Made by a program: the position numbers and the translations under genes. Of a stretch of 9,826 nt of DNA, positions 1-5,760 are shown in pieces. Below the pieces are notes generated by a model. It worked only from the letters and a program-made list of their open reading frames with translations, was not told the DNA's origin and did not search any database. Positions within the stretch are counted from its first letter, which is position 1. Each line of letters opens with the position of its first letter. Source of the DNA: Chitinophagaceae bacterium (GTDB lineage Bacteria > Bacteroidota > Bacteroidia > Chitinophagales > Chitinophagaceae); assembly GCA_947442905.1 (NCBI GenBank), contig CANEWV010000033.1, positions 1 to 9,826 on the forward strand. Reading direction: 5' to 3'.

Positions 1-576
1 AAAAGCATAATAATGGTTTTCTTCTAATATTTTAAGAACGTTACCCTGCAATGGGTCATTAGCAAAACTTACTCGCACATTGCCTAAATGGTCGGTGTAA
101 TTAAACACATAATTAAACGAACCCAATTGGCTATTACTCAATGGTCTAGTATAATGTACATACCCTTCTGCATGTGGAAAAAATTGTAAAGTTGTGTTTA
201 GATACTGAAAACCACTTAAATAATCGGTTGTGGTAGTAATATGCGCTACGTTATCTTCAACTACTTTTTTTACTTTTCCTCCTATCGCATTATAAAGATA
301 ATAAATATTTCCTTTTGCTCCAAAATTTATTTTTATGGGTAAATTTAAATGGTTGTAGGTTATATCTTCAACCCCTTTATTTGTGTCGGATTTCATATTG
401 CCGTTAAAATCATAGGTGTAATCCTCAGTATGGTCAACGTTGTTAGCATCTACATCGCCAGATGCTACGTCATTGGCTTGGTTAAAACCTTGTGGGCTAG
501 GATTTAAATCGTTTACTTTTAGTAATTGGTTTTTGTTATCTGGGTTTATAAAAAAAATGCCACAATTACGTGGCAT
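1..576 (-). pseudogene. 5'-truncated RHS core fragment (third RHS copy), running off the window
   Basis: On the minus strand the frame is open from an ATG at 576 to base 1 (192 codons) and continues beyond the window. From about base 545 downward it matches the middle of the two complete RHS proteins: it has NQLLKVNDL, YNHLNLPIKINFGAKGN, FFPHAEGYVHYT, YTDHLGNVRVSFA and ends in ILEENHYYAF. This corresponds to about residues 690-890 of the 1197-aa protein. Above base 545 homology stops abruptly: the next codons read back through a terminator hairpin to an ATG preceded by an in-frame TAA. The signal peptide, DUF6443-like region and first YD repeats are missing. I read it as a displaced, silent RHS cassette (orphan RHS-CT) whose core homology could act as recombination donor. 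Its C-terminal toxin, if any, lies outside the window. Expression from the ATG at 576 is possible but that codon sits in the hairpin stem. The family assignment is firm; pseudogene status is inferred. Confidence 0.85.
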
Positions 577-581
577 TTTTT
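550..581. terminator. Bidirectional rho-independent-type terminator
   Basis: A perfect 7-bp stem (ATGCCAC at 557-563, GTGGCAT at 570-576) encloses the 6-base loop AATTAC. It is flanked by eight A's (550-557) and six T's (576-581), so a U-run follows the hairpin on either strand. For minus-strand transcripts it lies about 140 bases past the stop of the small membrane-protein gene (717-1142) and would end that operon. The ATG that opens the truncated RHS frame lies in its right arm. Confidence 0.7.
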
Positions 582-599
582 GTTTTATTTAGTTTTTGG

Positions 600-652
600 G
601 CACGGATTGCAAATCCGCGCTATCCGTTACGAGACATATCCGAGCCATCGGG
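600..652. repeat. REP-like palindromic intergenic element
   Basis: On the minus strand this stretch can form two hairpins. One is a 9-bp stem GCGCGGATT / AATCCGTGC with loop TGC (600-620) and one G-U pair. The other is CCGA-TGGC-TCGG (about 639-650). The word CGGAT occurs three times within 35 bases (CTCGGATATG, AACGGATAGC, GCGGATTTGC). The block starts just after the stop of the orphan RHS tip (653-655). From memory, similar CGGATTTGCAATCCG words recur between genes in flavobacterial genomes, which would fit a REP-type repeat; this window has one copy, so repetitiveness is not demonstrated here. Confidence 0.45.
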
Positions 653-730
653 TCATCTTCCGTCAGGGTCTGTATATTTTATTGGATTATTCCAAAATGC
701 ACTATATGGCGATTTATCAATTTGGTTCGG
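653..730 (-). pseudogene. Orphan RHS core tip ending at DPDGR-stop
   Basis: Reading the minus strand from 730 gives PNQIDKSPYSAFWNNPIKY, then TDPDGR and a TGA stop at 653-655. This is the final stretch of an RHS core, where a pattern like SPYxxxxNNPIxxxDPDG marks the junction to the variable toxin. The intact proteins have SPYTYCYNNPIVFVDPDGM and TPYRFAFNNPNYFMDPSGL at this place. The fragment is not part of either complete gene. It lies in another frame at and past the 3' end of the small membrane-protein gene (stop at 717-719), which it overlaps by about 14 bases. No toxin follows. I infer a remnant of an older RHS cassette left after recombination downstream of the current immunity gene. 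Its tip wording (QIDKSPYSAFWNNP) is a third type, unlike both complete copies. Confidence 0.75.
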
Positions 731-1142
731 ATTTTTTAAGATTAAAAGTTTCAATTTTAGTTTTATTTATTTTTAAAGTAATACTGCTGTCATTTTTTTT
801 AATAATTTGATAATAAATTGTATTTGAAAAATCTTTCATCATTAAGAACTCTTTCACTTTATCTTCTTCATCTTTAGTTTGATAAATGGAATCTAGTATT
901 TTATACTCATATATATCATCTGATGTGAACTTCATTTTTTTAAAAAACGCTATTTTATTTTCCCTAATACTTATACCAGATGAACTATCTAAATTACTTA
1001 TCCATTCTCCTTTTTGGAATATTTGTTGTTTATTTAATTTGGAAGATTTAATAATGTTCTCTTTTATATTTAAATATTTAAAGTACAAAATAGGAATTAG
1101 AATTATACCAAAAATTACTATTAAAATTGTTGTTTTTTTCAT
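717..1142 (-). CDS. Membrane-anchored 141-aa protein, candidate immunity protein of the upstream RHS toxin
   Basis: I do not recognise a named family. The protein starts MKKTTILIVIFGIILIPIL, a charged N-terminus followed by one hydrophobic segment (about residues 4-22), so it is probably anchored in the inner membrane with the rest outside the cytoplasm. There is no lipobox cysteine. The remainder is hydrophilic and lysine-rich, with alternating segments (GEWISNLDSSSGISIRENKI, then FTSDDIYEYKILDSIY) that suggest a beta-rich fold. The gene follows the 1197-aa RHS gene on the same strand after a 51-base A/T-rich gap without a hairpin, so the two are probably cotranscribed. A small gene directly behind an RHS C-terminal module is the classical place of the immunity gene, and this is the main ground for the call. 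The ATG at 1142 follows an A/T-rich leader without Shine-Dalgarno, usual for Bacteroidota. The coding region is very A+T-rich compared with the RHS core, as expected of an exchanged cassette. Its last bases overlap an orphan RHS tip in another frame. Confidence 0.8.
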   Translation of the reverse strand: MKKTTILIVIFGIILIPILYFKYLNIKENIIKSSKLNKQQIFQKGEWISNLDSSSGISIRENKIAFFKKMKFTSDDIYEYKILDSIYQTKDEEDKVKEFLMMKDFSNTIYYQIIKKNDSSITLKINKTKIETFNLKKSEPN

Positions 1143-1193
1143 GATTATTATTTAAAAAAATATTTAGAGATGCTTTTATTTAAACCAAAACAT

Positions 1194-4100
1194 TTACTTT
1201 TTCCCCCAAGATCGAAGCCAAGCTGATTTATCATCATTTCTAGCATTATTCTTATTCTTAATAGAATCTATTTGCCTTTTTACGTTTGATGCTTTTCCTT
1301 TAAAATTAACTACATTAGTACTCTGTGTAACAGTACTGTCGTTTACATGATAAGTATAAGTAACTACTTTAATAGAAGAAGTTACTATTGGTTCTGTATT
1401 TTGCACTTCCATCGTAGAAATATTTCCATTTTTCTTTACAGCTTCTTGTAAAGTAGTTGCTTGTTGATAGGTATCAGTAGCGTTTTTAAATAAACTTAAA
1501 ACCCATTCCCATATTCCAGTTGTTTTATTCATCAAAGATCTTGAAAGTTGTGGTGCAATAAAATCGCTTGACTCTAAAGAATGTGTAGTGGTTCCTTTCC
1601 AACCAGAAGTCCATCCACTTCTGTCAATACCCCATATAGTCATCCATCCAAAACTTGATGAAGATTTTTGCTTTGCGTTTCCTTTTACAACAACTTCTTC
1701 AATTTTAAAAGAAGCAATTCCTTTATCTTCAAGTATTCTGGTATTATTATTAGAATCTATTACCTCCGTACCAATTGCATTAAATTCATATCCTTTACCT
1801 TTGTATATTCTATTGACATCATCTTGGTTGTTTACATTTTTATCCCAAAATACTTCATCACCAGTATTTACCCACCCATCTTCTCTTAATCCTGATGGGT
1901 CCATAAAATAATTAGGATTGTTAAAAGCAAATCTATAAGGCGTTATTGAATATCCTAACTCTGCCAAAGCATCAATCGAGTTAAATCTACCTAATGCATT
2001 ATCATATTGTCGATAATCCATTGCTGTCATGTTCAATCCCAACTCCTCTTGCAGCTCTTTGCCATTGTATTTATAATTGTAACTCGCATTCGCTACAGCG
2101 GGTGCTGGCACAATTTCTACACCTGTATCTGGAAATTCTTCAAAATTTAGTTTTTCTACATTATAGTTTTTGTGTTTTAATCCAAAAGCATAATAATGGT
2201 TTTCTTCTAAAATTTTAATCCTGTTTCCTACAAGTGGGTCTTTGGCATAAGATAATCTTACGTTGCCTAAATGGTCGGTGTAGTTAAATACATAATTAAA
2301 ACTTCCCAATGCACTATTTTCTCCGCCTTGTGCGGCTAATGGCTTGGTGTAATGAACGTACCCTTCGGCATGTGGAAAAAATTGTAAAGTTGTGTTTAGA
2401 TACTGAAAACCACTTAAATAATCGGTTGTGGTAGTAATATGCGCTACGTTATCTTCAACTACTTTTTTTACTTTTCCTCCTATCGCGTCATAAAGATAAT
2501 AAATATTTCCTTTTGCGCCAAAATTTATTTTTATGGGTAAGTTTAAATGGTTGTACGTTATGCTTTCGATTTCTTTGTTAATATCTGCGGTCATATTACC
2601 GTTGTTGTCATAAGTAAAATCATTTTCATTAGAGGTATAGTTGTCTTTAAACCCTTGTGGGCTGTTACTTAAATCGTTTACTTTTAGTAATTGGTTTTTG
2701 TTATCTGGGTGGTAACTGTACTCTAAATTGTCTATTTGATTTACTGGAGTACCACCGCTCGGGTCTAAATTTCCATTTCTCTCTAAAGTTAAAATGTTAC
2801 CAGCTTTGTCATAACTTAGTTTTTCTAAGTAATTATCTAAAGTATTTTGGTCTTCTGGTTTGCTATAATTGGCTTCTAACAAACGGTTTATATTATCATA
2901 ATTATAGGCGTATTTTCGTTTTGTGTTATCAGCACTTGTGCGCCAAAGGGTTTCGGATATGTTGCCGTTAAAAAGTCCTGCTGTGTCGTCTTCTTTTTTG
3001 TTGTAATTTATTTTAAAAGCAAATAAATCCCTATCCGTTGCCGATGGCATTAAATTATTTACGTCATTAATCGCCGTAAGCCAGCCTCTAATATTGTACT
3101 TGTAATTTACTTTTTGTAAAGCTAGTGCACCAGTAACATCTGTGCCACCTACATTTTTAGCAACTAATTGCCCTAATTCATCATAGGTATTTAAGGTAAG
3201 TAATTGTTCGGGTAAAGCCCCTACAATTTCATGGGTGTGTTTTAGTAATCGGTCTTGTTCCGTATAAGTAAAACGTTCTTTTACTGTAAACAATTGCCCT
3301 GGAGCGGTTCTTTTATGTGAGGTTAAGGTATAAAGTGTTTTACCTGACCAATCCAATTTACTGTCTACTTGGGTGTAACCGCCTAAATAGTTTTTGGTGT
3401 AACTTCTGATAGGTCTGTATCTGGTGTCATAAACGATATAGGTGGTCTCGTTTGTGGTGGTATCAGCATCATCCAAAACACGCACCCAAGAACCAGTTGG
3501 CAATCCTTTTAGTTGGGAGCTTTGCGTGTTTTGACCTTCTATTTGTGATGGAATAGATGGCGCGTTAGGATACTCATAACTGTCGTAATAATTTACAGTT
3601 AGTAGTTTAAAGTTAGTTGGAAAAACCGAATTGGTATATTTAGTTGTTATTCCGTCAATGGTAACGGTTTCAGTAGATTTGTTTTCTGAAATTATTTCGT
3701 TGCCATCAATAATATCTTGCAAGCTCTTTCTATCTGAACTTATGGCTGTTGCCATGCCGTTGTACCAACCTGTGTACACAGGACGGTTGAACGCATCATA
3801 TTTGGTGATTAGCCAACCCTTATCAGAATCACTACCACCCCAAGGGTTATATGCAGGACCTGTAGCCACAACCCTGTCTAATTTATCATATACAATGTAT
3901 TCCCACTGCTTGCCTGGTAGTTTCTTTTCTACTAAACGGTTACGAGCATCGTATTTGTATTGGTAGCAGAGTCCGTCTAACTGAGTCGTAATATTAGTTA
4001 CTAATGGTGGTAATACGTATGTAAGATTTCCAAATTGGTCGTACACGTAATAGGTATTGTGTTCGATGCTATTATTATAGGTACGTTTTAGCACCACTCT

Positions 4101-4787
4101 TCCTTCTTTGTCTTTGTATTCCTCTGTACGACCTACACTACTAGCTCCTCCAGGGGAGTTTTCGTCATACGTGATGGTTTTGTACAATTGGTTTGCTGCG
4201 TAATGTCCTGTATCTGTTAACGAGGTATCGTACACCCCAAAAGAAGGGTTCCAAGTGGCGGTTGCTTGGTATAATATTACCTCATTTGCCGTGTTAGTTT
4301 GGTAATCCAATTTAATTTCTTTACCACTTCCCATACTCCAAGCATTGCCAGGAGCGGCTTGTTTTAGTACTCTGTTAAGTGGAGAAGCTTCAAACTGCTT
4401 TTCACTAAAAGGATTGGGTGTGTTTTCATACGCATCGGTAGCATAAAATCCCAACACATTCGTGTTCGCACTCGCGTTAAAGTGTAAGCTTGCGCTTTGA
4501 TTGGCATATGGTAAAAATTCTTTAGCCACTCTGCCAAAAGCGTCATATTCAATATGCGTTACAATGTCTTTACCCGTGTTGGATTGCGCATGCGCTACTT
4601 GTTGTATCTCACGTCCCAATCCATCAAAATAGCTTACCTGAGTAACCGCCTGTGCAGGTGTGGGTGTAGAAATACTAGTTTTTGTAGAGTCTCTATAGGT
4701 TTTAGTTTTTACCCAGTTTTGGTCTGTGCTTTGGGCTATTGCTAGTATAGGGAGTAGCAATATTATGTATAGAAAAGAAAATTTCAT
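1194..4787 (-). CDS. RHS/YD-repeat polymorphic toxin, DUF6443-type N-terminus, unrecognised C-terminal module
   Basis: The protein has 1197 aa. Residues 1-18 are a Sec signal peptide (MKFSFLYIILLLPILAIA, likely cut before Q19). Residues about 20-150 match the DUF6443-type region that opens Bacteroidota RHS proteins (YFDGLGREIQQVAHAQ, YDAFGRVAKEFLPYA). YD repeats follow, e.g. YVYDQFGNLTYVLPP (about 247-261), YKYDARNRLVEKKLPGKQW (about 277-295) and YDAFNRPVYTGW. The conserved RHS core includes YTDHLGNVRLSYA and GKELQEELGLNM (to residue 920). The tip is of the MTAMDYRQYDNALGRF type and ends PYRFAFNNPNYFMDPSGL at 967, with DALAE where DPLAE is usual. Such cores form a beta-barrel shell around the C-terminal toxin. 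The last 230 residues (bases 1197-1886) are the variable part: a linker starting REDGWVNTGDEVFWDKNVNN, a W-rich stretch (WMTIWGIDRSGWTSGW), a T/V-rich segment and a basic tail ending SAWLRSWGKK. I see no known toxin motif. The ATG at 4787 starts the signal peptide and follows a leader shared with the other RHS gene. The export route past the inner membrane is unknown; no PAAR or VgrG-like part is visible. Confidence 0.95.
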   Translation of the reverse strand: MKFSFLYIILLLPILAIAQSTDQNWVKTKTYRDSTKTSISTPTPAQAVTQVSYFDGLGREIQQVAHAQSNTGKDIVTHIEYDAFGRVAKEFLPYANQSASLHFNASANTNVLGFYATDAYENTPNPFSEKQFEASPLNRVLKQAAPGNAWSMGSGKEIKLDYQTNTANEVILYQATATWNPSFGVYDTSLTDTGHYAANQLYKTITYDENSPGGASSVGRTEEYKDKEGRVVLKRTYNNSIEHNTYYVYDQFGNLTYVLPPLVTNITTQLDGLCYQYKYDARNRLVEKKLPGKQWEYIVYDKLDRVVATGPAYNPWGGSDSDKGWLITKYDAFNRPVYTGWYNGMATAISSDRKSLQDIIDGNEIISENKSTETVTIDGITTKYTNSVFPTNFKLLTVNYYDSYEYPNAPSIPSQIEGQNTQSSQLKGLPTGSWVRVLDDADTTTNETTYIVYDTRYRPIRSYTKNYLGGYTQVDSKLDWSGKTLYTLTSHKRTAPGQLFTVKERFTYTEQDRLLKHTHEIVGALPEQLLTLNTYDELGQLVAKNVGGTDVTGALALQKVNYKYNIRGWLTAINDVNNLMPSATDRDLFAFKINYNKKEDDTAGLFNGNISETLWRTSADNTKRKYAYNYDNINRLLEANYSKPEDQNTLDNYLEKLSYDKAGNILTLERNGNLDPSGGTPVNQIDNLEYSYHPDNKNQLLKVNDLSNSPQGFKDNYTSNENDFTYDNNGNMTADINKEIESITYNHLNLPIKINFGAKGNIYYLYDAIGGKVKKVVEDNVAHITTTTDYLSGFQYLNTTLQFFPHAEGYVHYTKPLAAQGGENSALGSFNYVFNYTDHLGNVRLSYAKDPLVGNRIKILEENHYYAFGLKHKNYNVEKLNFEEFPDTGVEIVPAPAVANASYNYKYNGKELQEELGLNMTAMDYRQYDNALGRFNSIDALAELGYSITPYRFAFNNPNYFMDPSGLREDGWVNTGDEVFWDKNVNNQDDVNRIYKGKGYEFNAIGTEVIDSNNNTRILEDKGIASFKIEEVVVKGNAKQKSSSSFGWMTIWGIDRSGWTSGWKGTTTHSLESSDFIAPQLSRSLMNKTTGIWEWVLSLFKNATDTYQQATTLQEAVKKNGNISTMEVQNTEPIVTSSIKVVTYTYHVNDSTVTQSTNVVNFKGKASNVKRQIDSIKNKNNARNDDKSAWLRSWGKK

Positions 4788-4851
4788 AAAATTAATTTTA
4801 TGCCAAACTATATAAAATGTAGCACAAAATATTGCGTAATATTACGCAATA
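4788..4851 (-). promoter_or_regulatory. Duplicated leader with 22-bp palindrome (copy in front of the 1197-aa RHS gene)
   Basis: These 64 bases are identical to those in front of the other complete RHS gene (9750-9813); with the first codons the identity covers 79 bp. The perfect palindrome TATTGCGTAAT-ATTACGCAATA lies at 4830-4851. Inside the leader, on the minus strand, a TATAGTTTG box (4812-4804) resembles the Bacteroidota -7 element TAnnTTTG, and a TTTG (4828-4825) lies upstream, but the gap between them is shorter than the usual 17-23 bases. The palindrome sits directly upstream of these boxes, where an operator or activator site would fit. Promoter placement is inferred; the palindrome and duplication are seen directly. 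No Shine-Dalgarno is present before the ATG. Confidence 0.5.
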
Positions 4852-4871
4852 GGCAAAAAAAATAATGTCAA

Positions 4872-5120
4872 TTATTGAATAATTATCTCATTACTTCGTA
4901 TTCCTAGGCCTTCTTTAGTAAATTGAATGATTCGTTTATTTATCCATTGATTATAAGCCTTATACGTATAATTATCTATGAATCTGTTTTTACAAGATTT
5001 ACAAATAAACTGTTGCTTTTTATTTGCTATAAAACCATTTTTAACAACACTATTTGAATTACAACTAGGACAAATTTTGACATCACTAAATCTGATACAC
5101 GAGGTTTCATTTTTCATCAT
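4872..5120 (-). pseudogene. insA-like: Truncated IS1-family InsA-like zinc-ribbon transposase fragment
   Basis: From the ATG at 5120 the frame encodes 82 aa. CPSCNSNSVVKNGF, then KKQQFICKSCKNRF, forms a CxxC...CxxC zinc ribbon. It is followed by YKAYNQWINKRIIQFTKEGLGIRS, the start of the helix-turn-helix part in IS1-type InsA proteins of Bacteroidota. After GIRS the expected DNA-binding helix is missing; the frame ends a few residues later with NEIIIQ and stop, so the gene is cut in its HTH. No InsB/DDE catalytic part follows: the next sequence is the RHS leader. An upstream ATG at 5171 would add 17 residues but lies inside a hairpin arm, and MMKNE at 5120/5117 is the more plausible start. 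The call rests on the zinc ribbon plus the GIRS segment and on recall of the family. It could alternatively be a small solo zinc-ribbon DNA-binding protein. Confidence 0.65.
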
Positions 5121-5149
5121 TTTATTCGATTTAAAGATATATATAACAC

Positions 5150-5179
5150 AAAAAGGAGCGCAATATTGCACTCCTTTTT
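5150..5179 (-). terminator. Long hairpin with U-run upstream of the IS1-like fragment
   Basis: AAAAAGGAG (5150-5158) pairs with CTCCTTTTT (5171-5179), and the inner bases GCAAT/ATTGC continue the stem (5160-5169). The only irregular position, 5159/5170, is a C-A mismatch as plus-strand RNA but a G-U pair as minus-strand RNA, so the hairpin is better formed in minus-strand transcripts, where a T-run ends the stem. It could terminate transcription coming from the scar region, or be a recoding or end structure of the insertion sequence. Confidence 0.5.
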
Positions 5180-5193
5180 ACTATTTATTTATA

Positions 5194-5366
5194 ATTTTAT
5201 ATTGATTTTCAAAGCTTTAATTATAAAAAATAGTAGCATCACTAAATCTGATACATTACCGGTTATTTGTTATTCCTCAAAGTCGGGAGACTTTGCGGAT
5301 TTTACATTGATTTTCAATGTATTAATTATCAAAAATAGTAGCATCACTAAATCTGATACATTACCG
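5194..5366. repeat. Two 68-bp direct repeats spaced 105 bp, sharing a 19-bp word with the IS1-like gene
   Basis: Copies lie at 5194-5261 and 5299-5366 and differ at only a few positions. Each ends with AATAGTAGCATCACTAAATC followed by TGATACATTACCG. The 19-bp word CATCACTAAATCTGATACA (5237-5255 and 5342-5360) also occurs at 5081-5099 inside the truncated InsA-like frame, where the minus strand encodes CIRFSDV. The spacer between the copies contains the hairpin at 5278-5295. Two copies are too few for an array. They look like repeated pieces of an insertion-sequence 5' end left by successive insertion or deletion events. No gene is visible in this stretch. Confidence 0.75.
5278..5295. repeat. 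Perfect short hairpin between the 68-bp repeats
   Basis: CAAAGTC (5278-5284) and GACTTTG (5289-5295) form a perfect 7-bp stem around the loop GGGA. No T-run follows on either strand, so it is not a typical terminator. It lies exactly in the spacer of the direct repeat and may be a repeat-element hairpin. Confidence 0.5.
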
Positions 5367-5660
5367 AATTTCTAAAAGTGTAGCTTTTTGGGACTTTTTT
5401 TTGAAAAATATTTTTTTTAGGTAGAAAATTTAGTGTTTCAAAGTGACACATTGGGTAGCGAACTCAGAATCATGGCGGCAATTTGTTTAAACCATCGTAG
5501 GGATGAGGGGCAAATAGGGCTAATTTGTACATGTCGGGGGTAACTACAAAATAGCATTATCGTGGATTTTGATACTAAAAAAGCCCAAACAAGTAAGTCG
5601 GGGGGTACCGCTGTTCCTGTTGGGGCTATTTGAGACATACTAGCGTTTACGTGTGAATGG
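5367..5660. other. Unassigned stretch with a G+C-richer block (5441-5640)
   Basis: By hand count 5441-5640 has about 44% G+C (88 of 200), against clearly lower values on both sides (5367-5440 is mostly A/T runs). The block has several G-runs on the plus strand (GGGATGAGGGG, CGGGGG, GTCGGGGGGTACC, TTGGGG), and the word GTCGGGGG occurs twice 60 bases apart. One minus-strand frame (5438-5638, 66 codons) stays open, but its product is rich in C, W, P and S, has no recognisable motif and no upstream signal, so I do not call it a gene. The abrupt composition change suggests a transferred fragment, a remnant of a mobile element, or a structured RNA. I recognise no tRNA, rRNA, tmRNA or other known RNA here. 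Confidence 0.4.
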
Positions 5661-5664
5661 ATGT

Positions 5665-5700
5665 AAAAACAGCAACTAAAATGTATTTTTTAGCTGCTGC
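5665..5700 (-). terminator. Terminator-like hairpin behind the lipoprotein immunity gene
   Basis: On the minus strand CAGCAGCTAAAA and TTTTAGTTGCTG form a 12-bp stem with one G-U pair (arms 5688-5699 and 5670-5681, 6-base loop), followed directly by five T's (5669-5665). As plus-strand RNA the wobble becomes a mismatch, which favours action on minus-strand transcripts. It lies about 60 bases past the stop of the gene at 5761-6228 and would end the JAB-toxin/immunity operon. Confidence 0.6.
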
Positions 5701-5760
5701 TTTGGTCATGTTTGTGTTAGTGAATGACTATTTGCTAATTTGGGATAATCTTACCAAATA

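Noticed and set aside
526..1155. Plus-strand open frames of 60-95 codons opposite the small membrane-protein gene and the RHS junction
   Set aside because: They lie antisense to a better supported gene, have F/L/I/Y-rich products typical of A/T-rich antisense reading, and lack motifs or upstream signals.
1588..4745. Several plus-strand and off-frame minus-strand open frames inside the 1197-aa RHS gene
   Set aside because: All are shadows of the long RHS frame; products are unlike known proteins, and the RHS frame has clear homology throughout.
5081..5366. Possible CRISPR array (repeated word CATCACTAAATCTGATACA)
   Set aside because: There are only three occurrences at irregular spacing, the spacer-like parts are themselves repeated, and there are no cas genes.
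5166..5375. Plus-strand frame containing an internally repeated peptide (LIIKNSSITKSDTLP twice)
   Set aside because: The peptide repeat merely reflects the 68-bp DNA repeat, whose 105-bp period is a multiple of three; no independent coding evidence.
5438..5638. Minus-strand frame of 66 codons starting MSQIAPTGTAVPPD
   Set aside because: The composition (many C, W, P, S) is unlike the neighbouring genes, there is no motif, and it coincides with the G+C-rich block, where frames stay open by chance. It is kept only as part of an unassigned region.
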